Of a stretch of 64,000 bases of DNA, positions 11,184-23,600 are shown in pieces (within the stretch, counting starts at the first letter, position 1; every line of letters begins with the position of its first letter). The stretch covers positions 36,388,215 to 36,452,214 of the forward strand of contig OX411559.1 in the NCBI GenBank assembly GCA_948146395.1, written 5' to 3'. Source of the DNA: Fragum whitleyi (taxonomy: Eukaryota > Mollusca > Bivalvia > Cardiida > Cardiidae). Both the position numbers and the translations under genes were made by a program. The notes under the pieces were generated by a model. The model worked only from the letters and a program-made list of their open reading frames with translations, was not told where the DNA came from and searched no databases.

Positions 11184-11414
11184 TGTGACCTGTCTCGCAA
11201 AAGGGACCATAAATTCTGAAAAGGAGATTTTTTCGAGAAGGTCAATCAGAGTTTTCATTTCGAAACATTTGATAGAGAAAGATAATTCAATCAATCTAAA
11301 TTAATAAATTCAGCCAATTGCTAAATGTTTCACCCCTAGACAGACTGGGCAGTCTGAATGGTGTCAAAACTTTACGCACTACTCAGATGGCCCATTTTCG
11401 TTTGACCTGTAACA
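11184..11414. mobile_element. MITE-like element with GTGACCCGTCAC ends, just upstream of the TLR
   Basis: The ends GTGACCTGTCTCGCAAAAGG and a matching inverted end near 11395-11414 belong to a family also seen at 15671-15919, 25263-25441, 27955-28127 and 32406-32668. An internal GACTGGGCAGTC palindrome is typical. It starts 46 bp upstream of the TLR start codon, so it may overlap the TLR promoter or 5' UTR. Confidence 0.65.
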
Positions 11415-11456
11415 AATATCTGACACGTCATGCGAGTACCTTTGACCAAATCATTT

Positions 11457-11684
11457 AACCCTTTCCTGTTTTACAAAATTTTGGACCTGTCCAAATTCAA
11501 AGATTTTGCAGACGAAAATTAAAAGTGGGTTTAATTTGAACAATAACCATTCAGTAGGGTAGAAAACAGTGTGGAAAAAGAAGAAATTGCTTGTCAGAAG
11601 CAATTTCTTCTTTTTTCAAAATGTTTTCTCAATCATAAAATCACAGGCACGTAAAAAGCAGGCATTAAACAGCAAAGGGTTAAG
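11457..11684 (+). mobile_element. Dispersed element, AACCCTTTCCTGTTTTAC family, copy 2
   Basis: Nearly the same sequence as 5453-5682, with the same GAAGAAATTGCTT palindrome. High similarity suggests fairly recent spread. Confidence 0.75.
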
Positions 11685-11869
11685 CAAGAGGACCATGATG
11701 ATCATATATCGCTCATCATAGTCCTTTGACCCTTGTGACATCGGGTGAATAAGAATGGCAGTTGTCCACTTCTTAACTTAATTTCAACGCCTTACATTGT
11801 TTTCAAAAAGATATGATTATTGAAATAGTTTTAACTTTATTTCTGTTTATAAATGGGTGTGCCGAGGTA

Positions 11870-12570
11870 TTGTAATGTAGAAAGGGATGCAAAAGGGCGA
11901 AGCCAAAATTTGACTCCTAAGGGTATATGAACATACTTGTTAGAGGACCTGAATATAATGCTATATACCAAATTTTAAAGCTGTCTAACTTGGTTCAGAG
12001 AAGAAGATTTTTTTTTTTAGATTTTCTTCTTTATTTCTATGTTAATTTGGCTAAGCCCGGGTGGAGCCTAAATATTTTCTAAGAGGGCATGACATCAACA
12101 CACTTGGTAGAGGACAACTAGATGCTATATATAAAATATGAAAGCTGAATGCCTTCTGGCTTAAGAGAAGACTTTTGAAAATGTTCGTCTTTATTTCAAT
12201 GAAAATTCGGATGCGCCCGATCGGAGCCCAAATATGACCCCAGGGGCATAAAAAGAACAAACTTGGCAGGGTCCACTAGATGATGCTACATATTTATTAC
12301 GAAAACTGTCTTCCTTCTAGCATCAGAGAAGATTCTAGAAATGTTCCTGTTCCTCCTATTAAGTTGCCATGGCAATAAGAGTAAAGTTTGGATTTTAATT
12401 TTGTGGACAACTTTGGTAGAGATTGACCCAAGGAACATTCCTACCAAGTTTCATCAAGATTAGCTAATCCGTTGAGGAGAGGAATATGTTTGAAAAACAA
12501 GTGGACGTCGGATGACAGACGATGCACATCGCGAGATGGAAAACGGACATTGGGCGATCAAAATAGCTCA
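11870..12570. repeat. Diverged tandem repeat, about 155-166-bp unit, four copies
   Basis: Copies are marked by ACTTGTTAGAGGAC-like blocks near 11935, 12101, 12258 and 12412, each preceded by a GCCCAAATATGACC-like or equivalent block. It resembles in style the 48.95-49.77 kb repeat. No gene. Confidence 0.65.
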
Positions 12571-12729
12571 CCTTGAGTAGTTCATGCTCATTGATCTAAA
12601 ACATCTAAAAGAGGTCAACCAAATATCGCATTTCGATAATAAATTCAAGATTTGGAAGAAATTTAGAAATAACTACTCAAATTCAGGAAATGGGCTAAAA
12701 AGATCATTTCACTTCTGCATGGAAAATCC

Positions 12730-13862
12730 TCCCACATCGACAGACAGGGAACATCGACAGACAGGGAACATCTCCCAAATCGACAGACAGGGAACATCTC
12801 CCACATCGACAGACAGGGAACATCTCCCACACCGACAGACAGGGAACATCTCCCACATCGACAGACAGGGAACATCTCCCACATCGACAGACAGGGAACA
12901 TCTCCCACATCGACAGACAGGGAACATCTCCCACATCGACAGACAGGGAACATCTCCCACACCGACAGACAGGGAACATCTCCAACATCGACAGACAGGG
13001 AACATCTCCCACATCGACAGACAGGGAACATCTTCCACATCGACAGACAGGGAACATCTCCAACATCGACAGACAGGGAACATCTCCCACACCGACAGAC
13101 AGGGAACATCTCCAACATCGACAGACAGGGAACATCTCCCACATCGACAGACAGGGAACATCTCCCACATCGACAGACAGGGAACATCTTCCACATCGAC
13201 AGACAGGGAACATCTCCCTCATCGACAGACAGGGAACATCTCCCACATCGACAGACAGGGAACATCTCCCACATTGACAGACAGGGAACATCTCCAACAT
13301 CGACAGACAGAGAACATCTCCCACATTGACAGACAGGGAACATCTCCCACATTGACAGACAGGGAACATCTCCCACATTGACAGACAGGGAACATCTCCC
13401 ACATTGACAGACAGGGAACATCTCCCACATTGACAGACAGGGAACATCTCCCACATTGACAGACAGGGAACATCTCCCACATTGACAGACAGGGAACATC
13501 TCCCACATCGACAGAAGGGAACATCTTCCACATCGACAGACAGGGAACATCTTCCACATCGACAGAAGGGAACATCTTCCACATCGACAGAAGGGAACAT
13601 CTCCCACATCGACAGACAGGGAACATCTCCCACATCGACAGACAGGGAACATCTCCCACATCGACAGACAGGGAACATCTCCCACATCGACAGACAGGGA
13701 ACATCTCCCACATCGACAGACAGGGAACATCTCCAACATCGACAGACAGGGAACATCTCCCACATCGACAGACAGGGAACATCTCCCACATCGACAGACA
13801 GGGAACATCTCCCACATCGACAGACAGGGAACATCTCCCACATCGACAGACAGGGAACATCA
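12730..13862. repeat. 26-bp minisatellite, about 43 copies
   Basis: The unit ACATCGACAGACAGGGAACA plus TCTCCC repeats head to tail. Variants are ACACCG, ACATTG (a clustered block near 13260-13490), TCTCCAAC, TCTTCCAC and 24-bp units lacking CA (near 13513-13600). Because 26 is not a multiple of three and the unit has no stop in most frames, long frames of 140-400 codons appear on both strands. These are artefacts: they have no start context, domain or splice support. Confidence 0.97.
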
Positions 13863-13936
13863 GTCATCTTAAAGGTATATTCTATGCATTTAATGAGCAA
13901 ACATCTTTGATTGCAGAATCTCTTTTAAGTCATTTA

Positions 13937-14362
13937 TCATATCGTGAAATTGACACTCACTCCGATCGAAACCACTCTAAAACACTCACTAAGCGCTCCA
14001 ATCAATCATTTTCAAACGCTCACGCCAATCACTCAGAAACGCTCCGAGTTTGTTCAAAAACATTTTAAATTCGTTAAAAATCAGGAATTCATTCAACCCG
14101 TGAATTCCTATTTTATCTCAAATCATGACACAATTTATTATCGAATGTGGATTTCAAAGCGATTATTAGCCCCAAAATACACAAAAACAGGAAAATATGT
14201 TCATTTTTTAAAGGGAGGTAATGAATTATCGAAACTTTTGTCCCAATTGGACGAAATTAGCGATATGTATTACCTCTTTTAAATTTCATTCAAAACTCGC
14301 TCCGCACACTCATTCAAAATCATTCTAAAATTATTCCAAAATCATCCAACTTCACAATGTTG
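13937..14362 (+). mobile_element. MITE-like element with TCGTGAAATTGAC ends, copy 2
   Basis: Left end ATATCGTGAAATTGACACTC, internal GGGAGGTAATGAATTATCG hairpin arm, right end near ACAATGTTGTTAAC. It abuts the minisatellite. Frames inside it follow the repeat and have no recognisable product. Confidence 0.65.
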
Positions 14363-14663
14363 TTAACTTTACTTACTTCTATACTCCGTTATACTGCGTA
14401 TTATTAATTATAAACGTTTAGTACATTTAAATAAAAATGCCTAAACTTCGTGATCCGATTTATATTTTGAAAATCAAGAACCCCACTTTTGGTAGTGTAA
14501 CAATCTCGGTTTTATTTGTTTTTTGATAAGACGGGCTCTCAATGAATCGATCAGCGGATAGAGCGAAGTTGTTCATACATTTACTGTTAAGATATAGTGT
14601 AATATAGAGCAGATTGGCTAGTGTTGAAACTTTCGGTAGAACTTTCGAAACTTAATTAATCCT
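14363..14663. other. Gene-free AT-rich stretch
   Basis: Nothing recognisable was seen between the MITE and the following SINE. Confidence 0.4.
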
Positions 14664-14910
14664 GTTGTCGCCATAGCGCAGTGTTAACGCGTCGGACTAT
14701 CATCAAAGGGTCCCGGATTCGATCCAAGACGGCGACACTCATCCCTTCCGTCTTTTTGTCTCCAAACAATAGGCTGATAACCTTTGGTCTGCGCGGGATA
14801 TCAGCTGGGGGCTGGGAAAGGATGCAATTATTGTACTGATGTCAGAAAAACTAGGGATCTATTGTTAGGTGCTTTAGCTGCCGCGATATGACTGAAAGAT
14901 TGTAAAAAAG
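14664..14910 (+). mobile_element. tRNA-derived SINE, diverged
   Basis: Head GTCGCCATAGCGCAGTGTTA with a B box in GGATTCGATCCAAG, then the family body and GCCGCGATATGACTGAAAG tail. Diverged from the others, so an older insertion. Confidence 0.85.
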
Positions 14911-15326
14911 GTGTTAGATCCTATGCAAAAAAACAAATTAAACAAGTTAATCAACCCTTTTACCTTCAAATCTTATTATGCAACCACTATCTGCTCCTTG
15001 GACTTGGTTATATTTTCAACATTCATTTTTAGGAGTTGCAAGAATATCCTTTTTTGGAATGAAATGTCATATAACTATACAGGCATACGAATTTCAATTT
15101 AACGATTTGTGTTGGATTATCGATATTTCTCTGAGGATAATCAATTGATAATTCAGGCGCTAAACCGGTGAAATTACCAGAGCTTTAATACGTTACTGAA
15201 CGCCATCCAAGCGGTGCCCTTCAGTCATTTACCGATGCCATAACCACTTTGTCATGTAGGCAAAATGCAACTCGAATCGCTTTAAGACATCTTTTGTATT
15301 TTTTCATATTTGATCTCATTGTTAAA

Positions 15327-15510
15327 TACGGCGGCACTCATCCTGTCCGACTATTTTTCTCTCACCAATGGGTTGATAATCGTAGACCCATACGAGACAG
15401 CAGATGGAGCATAGGAAAGGATAATGGTTTTTGTAGTACTGGTGAGAGAAATACAAGGAATCTATTGTTAGGTGCTCCAGCCGCCGAGATAAAACCCCAT
15501 TCAAACAACG
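15327..15510 (+). mobile_element. tRNA-derived SINE, 5' truncated
   Basis: Begins in ACGGCGGCACTCATCC, lacks most of the tRNA head, and ends AAAACCCCATTCAAACAA. 5' truncation is usual for elements copied by LINE machinery. Confidence 0.85.
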
Positions 15511-15670
15511 AAAACTAGAATAACTGGTTCTTTTTTTGTTAGATTGGTGAATCTTTCATTTCGTGAACAACAAACGTTGTATTATACGAGCACATCCGCA
15601 TTCGTGAAAATAAAGCAATTATTGTTCACTCGATGTAAGCCTGATGATAATAGTACACACAGAAATAAAC

Positions 15671-15919
15671 GTGATCCGTCAAGCGAAAAGGGACCATCTG
15701 GGAATTCTGTAAAAAGGATTTTTGATTCAAGTGCATGTCAACCATGGAGCGTGTTTCAAAATTCTTTGACAGGAAGGTAGATTGATTATTCTAGATTCAG
15801 AAAAATAAGCAAAGAACGAAAAGTTTCGACCCTTTTTAGTCTGCACAGTCCGCGCAGTCTGACTAGGAACGACACTTAACGCACTACCGAGATGGTCCCT
15901 TTTCTTGTGACGGGTCACA
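15671..15919. mobile_element. MITE-like element, GTGACCCGTCAC family
   Basis: Left end GTGATCCGTCAAGCGAAAAG with GGACCATCTGGGAA, right end AGATGGTCCCTTTTCTTGTG with ACGGGTCAC, in inverted orientation. The central GCGCAGTCTGACTAGG block is shared with 32406-32668. Confidence 0.75.
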
Positions 15920-16260
15920 AATATATTTATAAACCGTATGTCACACTGTCGCATCCTCGAGTCAGTTACGAATATCTCATAATCATCTGAATAAATAATG
16001 AATAAAGTAATCATGAGGATTGTCATTCATTTTCAGAGCTACAGATAGAGGGGGTATTTTGGATTTCAAATAAAATTATTTCAAAAATACTTGCATTAAT
16101 CCTATATTGTGGGTAGTCATTGGAATTGTCTCATCGAGACAATTCAAATGAGTACCAACAGTAAAGGGTTTTAATGAGAAATAAAGATTTAAGACTGGAA
16201 ATACCCCTCTTATCTGTACCTCTGAATTTTACCATAAAGGTATTTTATAACTTAATTTGG

Positions 16261-16534
16261 TTGTTTGTTTGAATGGGGTTTACGCCGCTTTCAACATTAT
16301 TTGAATCATACCGCGGCGGCTGGAGCACCTCTCAATGGATTCCTGGTATTTCTCATACCAGTACTACCATCAATTCATTTCCTAACCTCCAGCTGTTATC
16401 CCACAAAGGTCTACTATTTTCAGCCAATTGATGGAAGACAAATAGTCGGAAAGGATTAGTGCCGCCGTCGGGGATCGAACTCGGTACTTCTAGATTGACA
16501 GTCCCACGCCCTACCAACTGAATATGATGGCGGC
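16261..16534 (-). mobile_element. tRNA-derived SINE, full length
   Basis: Minus-strand copy with head ending near 16534 (AGCCGCCATCATATTCAGTT), body and GTAAACCCCATTCAAACA tail. The head is mutated, so it is not a tRNA gene. Confidence 0.85.
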
Positions 16535-16565
16535 TTTTATAAATAAAAGTTGCTTTTCAGACAGT

Positions 16566-16752
16566 TCAGTGTCTATTCTAGGATTCGAAAAGGAGGGGGG
16601 GATTTGTTGAAAAACGTCAACATTCCAAAAATAATGTAAACTTTTACTCTTTCTCTATATGGAAAAAAAATCCCCCATCACCTTCCAAAAGAGGGGGAAT
16701 TTTTCAAAAGTAGGTTGTAAAATGCGCATCCCCCTCCTAGAATAGACACAGT
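16566..16752. mobile_element. Palindromic MITE, AGTGTCTATTCTAGGA ends
   Basis: The left end CAGTGTCTATTCTAGGA and the right end TCCTAGAATAGACACAG are inverted repeats, followed inward by G-rich and C-rich arms. Total about 185 bp. Confidence 0.65.
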
Positions 16753-16843
16753 AGGTGTGTTTGTTTGACAGGAATTTAACACCTCTTTTAACTGTGTTTT
16801 GAAACACTAGTAAATGAGGTGTTAAAATCCTTTTCAATAGAGA

Positions 16844-17122
16844 GCCACCGTCATAGCGCAGTTGGTAGCGCGTCGGACTGTCCCTCTAGAGGTCCGGGTT
16901 CGATCCCCGACGGCGGCACTCATTCTTTCCGACTATTTGTCTCTCACCAATGGGTTAATAAATCGTAGACCTATGTGAGATAGTAGCTGGAGGCTAGGAA
17001 AAGACGTAATGGTTGTAATGGTGAGAGAACTATCAGGAAAAAAATGTTAGGTGCTCAAGCCGTCGCGATATAATTGAAAAAAAGTAGAAAGCGGCGTAAG
17101 ACTCCATTCAATCAATCAATCA
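16844..17122 (+). mobile_element. tRNA-derived SINE, full length
   Basis: Head GCCACCGTCATAGCGCAGTT, B box GGGTTCGATCCCCG, body, and (TCAA)n tail. Likely target duplication CCTTTTCAATAG / CCCTTTCAATAG at about 16829-16840 and 17124-17135. The head could nearly pair as an acceptor stem, but the anticodon arm does not fold well. Confidence 0.88.
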
Positions 17123-17445
17123 ACCCTTTCAATAGTAGTGGTTGGAATCCTTCGCGTTTTTTCTCATTCTCAATTAAACATTTTCTCAAATTTCAATTTG
17201 AGATTGAAGCCATAAATCTGTTTAAATACTCATTTTAAGGTATTCTAATAGAAGATAATATCAATAAGTTATTATCAATAACAGCTTGTTTATATTATCT
17301 TTTATTTTTATTCTTTTATTTAAATTTAAAATTTGAGAAAATTCTCATTTGGGCCTGAGAGAAGTTTAATAACCTCGGGCCAAGAGATGATTTTCGACAA
17401 CGATGTAAATAAATGTGCCCCCACTCTTTATCCGCTTATCCAGGG

Positions 17446-17862
17446 TTCGACACTATAAGTGGGGTTCGGGAGTCCGAGCCTGGCTCCTTGTTTACCATTT
17501 AGGACTCCCTCAATTTGCAAGACGGTAAGGAGTCCGATGGACGCAAAGGGTCATATGAGAATATTTTGAAAGGCAATGCATAGGGCTTTTTCATTTTCCA
17601 ACCTTTGTGAGTACTATAGATCTTGTGACTACAAAACTTATTGAAGAAAAGATTTTCTTGCATACCAGAGTATTTTGCAAATAAAAAACTCTCCGGAAGA
17701 ACATTGTGGAAAAGAAGAAATTACTTTTAACAAGCAATTTCGTCTTTTCCACAATGGTCTTCCATCATGAAAGTTTGGACTCCATGCTTATAGCTTTGAC
17801 ACCTTGATTTCATGTGTAAGAAGTCCAGTGGACTCCTTATTCTCAGGAGTTAGTGTCGACCG
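17446..17862. mobile_element. MITE-like element with GTTGACACTAACTCC-type ends
   Basis: Left end AGGGTTCGACACTATAAGTG and right end GGAGTTAGTGTCGACC are inverted. Repeated GGAGTCC / GGACTCC words fill both arms, and a GAAGAAATTACTT palindrome lies in the centre. Relatives at 31510-32120. Confidence 0.7.
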
Positions 17863-18664
17863 CAGATGCCTACGCTCGGCTGCTGGATGTTTGGATAAAA
17901 TTCTAGGTCAAATCCGGGCACGATTCGCCAAAGTGTATAGTGTTTTCTTCTAGGATTTCAAACTTGTGGGGGATATCAATGCAAAATCGAGATAATTGAG
18001 AAATGTATAGTAATCCTTGCTCTTTGCTTATGGGGAAAAACCATCGATTTTGAAAATATGGAGAATTTTTGAAAAAAAAGTGGGGAAATTCCCCAATATC
18101 CCTGCCTAGAATTAACACTGAGTGTACCCTGTGATAATACTTATGAAGTCGTCTATCTTGATACTATAGGTTTATCATTTGGTGTTAAGCATGCAAAAAG
18201 TGATCTACCCTTAGATACCAGAGATATCACACAATTTCAAAATTTCACAACACCACGACGACGGCGACGCCATGGTTTTAGCAATACCTCTCCGAAAAAA
18301 AAGTCGAGACAAACTTGAGTTTTACTGACTAAAATATCGTTAAACGTTACAGAAGAATAGAGCAGGGTTTTCCATGACCCCCTGTTTCTTAGAATTTGGA
18401 CCCTCCCTTTTTTAAATGACCCCACATTTGTCAAAGAAACATTCTTTATCTAGTTTAAAGGGGGTCATGATGTTGCAAAATGACCCCCAGTTTTGAACAT
18501 AGAGGTAAACCCCTGATAGAGCAAGTTTGCTCAACAGAAAAAATCAAGTCAAAAAGATTACCGTCTACTACACAGAGTAAATAAGGACGGGGGTCAGACA
18601 TCGGTCAATAAACAAATATGACACCTCTATACTAACTGTGTTATGTATGGTTTCATATTTCAGG
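17863..18664. other. Gene-free stretch with diverged inverted repeats
   Basis: 18375-18515 contains GGACCCTCCC...AATGACCCC opposite GGGGGTCAT...AATGACCCCCAG, a decayed inverted-repeat element. No gene was recognised. Confidence 0.45.
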
Positions 18665-18943
18665 GCCGCCGTCACAGCGCAGTTTGTAGCACGTCGGACT
18701 TACAATCTAGAGGCCCCGGGTTCGATCCCCGACATCGGCACTCATTCTTTCCGACTATTTGTCTCTCACCAATGGGTTGATAATAGTAACCTATATGAGA
18801 TAGCAGCTGGAGGCTATGAAATGATGTGGTGGTTGTACTGGTGAGAGAAATACAAGGAAACCATTGAAAGTTGCTCCAGCCGCCGTGATATAACTGAAAA
18901 AATATTGAAAGCGGCGTTTTATCAATCAATCAATCAGTCAATT
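18665..18943 (+). mobile_element. tRNA-derived SINE, full length
   Basis: Head GCCGCCGTCACAGCGCAGTT, B box GGGTTCGATCCCCGAC, body and (ATCA)n tail. Frames crossing it are not genes. Confidence 0.88.
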
Positions 18944-19049
18944 CATGTTTCAAACTTAACGCCAGACTGACGGTTAGTTGTAGGGTTGAAGATTGCCAGT
19001 ATATAGAAAATATATATTCGGGTCAGCGCGAAACAGTTGTACCTGCCTA

Positions 19050-19408
19050 TATATACAGTCAATCTTGCTCGAGCGACCACGTCTATTAAGCGACCATTTT
19101 TATTAAGCGACCGCTTTAGAAAACCTCCTTCCTTAAATAAATATTTCCTCAAAAGAAAGCGGTGTTGTTCTACAAAAATTTGAAAATGAATCCTATGTTT
19201 ATAAAACTCACCAGAATCGTCTCAATGAGACGATTCTATTGAGTTTTTAACAACATAGGATATTGAGAATCTCGCAATGTATATTCAATATAAAATGTTT
19301 GTTTCTTATTTGTAATCAAAACGTGTATTAAGCGGTCATTTCAATATACGACCGCTTTTTGGTGCTTGTCCCTGTGAGTGGTCGCTTAATACAAGTTTGA
19401 CTGTATCA
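19050..19408. mobile_element. MITE with ATACAGTCAAACTTGTATTA ends
   Basis: Left ATACAGTCAATCTTGCTCGA and right TAATACAAGTTTGACTGTAT are inverted, with AAGCGACC words repeated inside both arms. An inner hairpin, AGAATCGTCTC / GAGACGATTCT, lies near 19213-19234. A diverged relative is at 48348-48527. Confidence 0.75.
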
Positions 19409-19712
19409 GGGTTTTAGTCTGACGTCAACAATATAGGGTCCAAAGGACTCGATAATTGGGAACTAAGGGGTCCTTTCTCAAATAGTTCCTGCTTTAGGTA
19501 TAGACTATACCTTGTTGAAAGTAAAGAAATTGATTGAAGTATATTATCATTTGGGGCTCAACTTCGAAATAGTATTGAAGACTTTAAACAGTCTTTAATT
19601 ATTTTCTGAAGCTGACGCCCAAAGGGCCTTTAGGACTAACATCACATAGTTTTGAGAGTCCTGGCTCCTTATCTCTGCGTCTAAGATGCTCAAAACCAGT
19701 CCCTTAAAACCC
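19409..19712. mobile_element. MITE-like element with CAGGGTTTTA ends
   Basis: CAGGGTTTTAGTCTGACG at the left and TTAAAACCCTG at the right are inverted, with a central AAGACTTTAAACAGTCTT palindrome. A relative with the same central hairpin lies near 34640-34870. Confidence 0.6.
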
Positions 19713-20085
19713 TGCCGTATTATGTTTTGCTCACCGAAATTCTTTATTTTGAGTACTCAATTGTATCACCGAGACCGCAGGTGATTAATTAACAACACCA
19801 CTTAACAAACCGTTATCTTAACATGGGTAGATCCATATGTTAAACGTGAATTGCTTTAGTGTCGAAGTCCAAGTGGGCCCTTTGGGCATGTACGTGGAGT
19901 TCACATGGCATTTTTTTCGGTCAAAATCATTTCCCAACATTATTACGGTTTAACCTCTTCGTAGACGGAAGAAAGAGCATACTCCGAATACCGTGGAAAG
20001 AGAAGAGAATTAAAGTAACGAGGCTTTCTTGAGTTTCTTCCTAAAAAGATTTTCAACGATTTGAAAAAATTCAAGACACTTCTCA

Positions 20086-20243
20086 TAGGCGTATCTTTTT
20101 GTGATTTGAGCGATGGGGATTAAACATAACATCGTAAGTTCAATGTAATGATCATTCATCATTCATATTTTTCAACAGAGGATTATATCTTTTACGTACT
20201 CGCGTAAATTGCGTAATAGAAGTTACGCCCTTGTTATTTAAAA
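20086..20243. mobile_element. Partial element, AAGGGCGTAACT family
   Basis: Shares GCGTATCTTTTTGTGA and the ATTGCGTAATAGAAGTTACG plus CCCTTG end with 52313-52582. Internal parts are deleted. Confidence 0.5.
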
Positions 20244-20355
20244 TGAACGACTGGAACGTCTTTGAAATTGGACCGTTTATGAATTAAATCGTCTGGTAAT
20301 GGATTAAACCGCTTATAGATAGACCTTCAGGCCTCCGACTGACAGGTCAACAACG

Positions 20356-20643
20356 AGGGCGTAGCTACCATTACGCACGTTACGCAAATGCGTAATAGAA
20401 ATAAAAACTATTTCGATATTGTTGATGAATGATCATAACATCGAAACTACAGCTAATTTAAGCTGTAGTTGAGATGTTTTGATCATTCACCAACGCTCAA
20501 TTCAAAAATAGGGGGAGGGGGGCGAACGAAGGGCACATGGCATACATCTTTTGTCACAGCCCACATATCCCCTTTATCCAATTTATTCTTTGGTGGTCGC
20601 TCTTTGAGTGTGTATTAATTTGAAAATCCTAGTTACGCCTATG
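20356..20643. mobile_element. MITE-like element, AAGGGCGTAACT family
   Basis: GAGGGCGTAGCTACC at the left and TAGTTACGCCTATG at the right are inverted ends. The central GATGAATGATCATAAC hairpin region is shared with 52313-52582 and 57033-57312. Confidence 0.7.
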
Positions 20644-23600
20644 AACAATTTAGATCTTTCATACTGTAGGCCTAATGAATATAATTACATGATACCTACC
20701 GTCTACGACTTTATTTCCGGTTTTAACAATTGTTACTTAATACCAAAATTTTACAACACAGAGTATCCGCCCAGAATATCAAAATGTCCTACCTGCACAC
20801 AGGTGAATCCTAAATTATGTCAACTTTTCTGCTAGAATCATCGTCTACACAGTAATCGGGAATTCTGATCCACGAAGGAGAGTTATTGTAAACACGCAGT
20901 TGTGTTTGTTATGTATTTCAATACAACTGACACGATTTTAACTTGTACACAAACGTCACGCATGTAAACATTGCAGTATGGAATGCCTAAGGCCAAGCTA
21001 TTTTTATATTTCGGTTAAAGGAAAATGAATACCTGTCACGAAATATTGACATTATGATTATTGATTTGGGATAGACAGTAGGCGTGTGTATTTTTAAAAT
21101 ATCTCCTACCCTAATGAGGTCAAAACAGGGAGATCGGTTGTTTAAACTCCAACCCCACGATGTGGAGGGTGTATGATAGATTCGTCAAGGGTGTCCGTCA
21201 CTCCGTCCGATTGTCAGTTAAGACAAGTTTGTCCGGAAGTTTTCTAAAGTTCTTTTGTATTAACTGCTTTAAATTTTGCACATAAAGCACATATTCACAT
21301 GAACTTCGGTACCTTCAATATTGCCGGACAACTATTATTGGTTCTTCAATTTTCTCCCATCGAACAGGTAAATTTCCGACTAAATTCCTATTGTCCTGAA
21401 CAGTTCTCTTACAATATCGTACATGTATGTATTGAAGTAAAATAATAGAATAATATGTATCTTGATATGAAGTCTTGCACCAAAAACCTTGAAGTCCTTA
21501 CTAATATTGATTGCTTATATAACCTCACCTTGAACGGATAACTTGTTTCACTGAGTTACTATTGTCCAGAGCATTTCTCTGATACCACTTTATGTGATGA
21601 ACAGAAATTAGTATACAGTGTGTATATTCATAGGAATTTTTGCGCCTACTACTTTGAAGCCATAATTGAAGTAAGTTTCTTAGTAATCGTTTTTTGAACT
21701 TATCATTTTCACTATAATTTTTATTATCTCGAGAATTAACCCCATTTTTAGGGAACCATGCCGATATAAAGACATGCAAAATCTTCAATTTTAACTTGTT
21801 TCAATAAGTTTTTACACTAGAACCCGTATAAAAATCGAGACCTTGTGGGAATGGAGTTCCAGACAACTGTTCAAATCAGTGTAAAACGACTCCTAAGCAA
21901 AATTCATATCATAGTCTGGTCTGAAAGTATTCATTTGATTGTAGTTAATGTCACTTTTAACTGAATTTCAGTAATATCTATCTAAAAATAGATTTCTTGT
22001 ATTCACCCTATTAGTTTGGTACAATACACTTTCCGAGATTTTAGCTGCTCGTCCCTCACAGGTGTACGATCCAGTGAAGGATATTTACAAGGACTAAGGG
22101 TTGAACGTTGGAAACCGCCATTTAGATACCACACGGGAGCTGAGATAGCATACGATGAAAAATAAATTGTTTTTGATAATATTGTTGACATATTTGCTTG
22201 TATAGCGAGCGCATATTAACTTGATCCTGACCTTTATGCAGAATAAATGATTAGTCTCATGAATACAATTCCGAAGATACTTAAGCACGTTGCGATCAAG
22301 CATGGACGTTCCGTTCTACCGTACAAATTACAGGTATGCGTGCCCTTACTAGTATATTGATATACAGGGCACCTGAATGCAGCAGAAGATTCAATTAAAA
22401 AAAATTGTTCCTGCATGTGTGAGACTTGAGAGGCCCAATGTCGTTTGCAGTCAAAAAACAAAGAATGCATTTAAAGAAATTTGAAAATTTGTATTATTTC
22501 CGATCGTATCTAAAGATTATTAAATAGAGGACTCAATTTATGTTTTGATTCACTAGTTCATTACGGTGACAAAAAATCGCTTTTACAGTGAAAAGCATCG
22601 GCGATAATGGATTAACAGAGCGAACACGTACACTATAACATAACGATTGAATTCTGTTGGTTAGGCGTGTATTGCCGAAGGGAAACATCCGATTTTTAAT
22701 TTATTTATATCATATAGGCTAGTTTCAGGTCAATGTGCTTTCACTATATTGTGAAATATTGATGACCTGTCGCTCATTTAATATTCCTGCTGACCTTCGA
22801 TATTCGGAATTCATTGCCTTATATACATCAGAATTACGCGAACATTATATTTAAATAACAAAATATACCCTGTTATGATAAGTGACCAGATATAGCTATA
22901 GGTCAAAAGCCAGCAATGCAGAGGTCCGAAGATCGAATTTCATCCTCATCTTTTCTTTTTTTCTTTTTTTTTTTATAAATACGATATTACTTTAAATGGC
23001 TATTCAGATTTTGTATATAAAAAGGCACAACAAAGTTTATTTAATTTTGTTCATCATTATGTTGGGTGATCCGTTTGAAAGAATTGCGTAAAAAGAATAA
23101 ACAGAAGTAAGGGTAAGTAATGAAATGTTCTTAAGAAAAATAGTATCAATATCATTAGCATTGAATGTCACAAATGAAAGAAGATAATTCAATTCAGACG
23201 CTTATATGCTGAGTTACAAAAGGAAAAAAAGCTAACTTGACGATCAAAAGCTTCGTAACCTCAGCTTGAATAGGTGACAAGAGCTTCTTAATTCCAAGAA
23301 AAGTAAAGGAATTAAGGATTTGATTCAGAAAAAAATATCAATAAAGAATTTATAAACAAGAAATTTAAGAGACAACAAAACTGTCCCTTTATTTAATAAT
23401 AATAAAATTAGAATATTGAAACGATTGCAAAATAAATTTACTGTGTCCGACTGCGTTGGTTTTCGAACCGGGTCTATCAATTCAATGACACTAATTGGCG
23501 AACGGTTTAGACCATTACGCTACGGTCCCAATCATATCACAGTATTTTATTTGTTGTTAAAGTTAAATTATTTCAATGATCTCGCGGATATTAACGAAAG

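Noticed and set aside
12730..13862. CRISPR-like array
   Set aside because: There are no spacers: units join directly, and the genome is clearly animal.
12663..13900. Long open frames (up to 398 codons) on both strands with VCRCGRCSLSVDVGD-type repeats
   Set aside because: They are translations of the 26-bp minisatellite in different frames. They have no signal peptide, no unique domain and no splice context.
16844..16920. tRNA-like sequences with A and B boxes (also at 6840, 14664, 18665, 35400, 36177, 37950)
   Set aside because: Each is joined to the same non-tRNA body and (TCAA)n tail, several have target duplications, and the anticodon arms fold poorly. They are SINE heads and not tRNA genes.
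22003..22470. Minus-strand frames with cysteines (CPVYQYTSKGTHTCNLYGRT) resembling a PAN or similar small domain exon
   Set aside because: A CAG acceptor-like site is present near 22370, but no donor, partner exon or full domain pattern was found.
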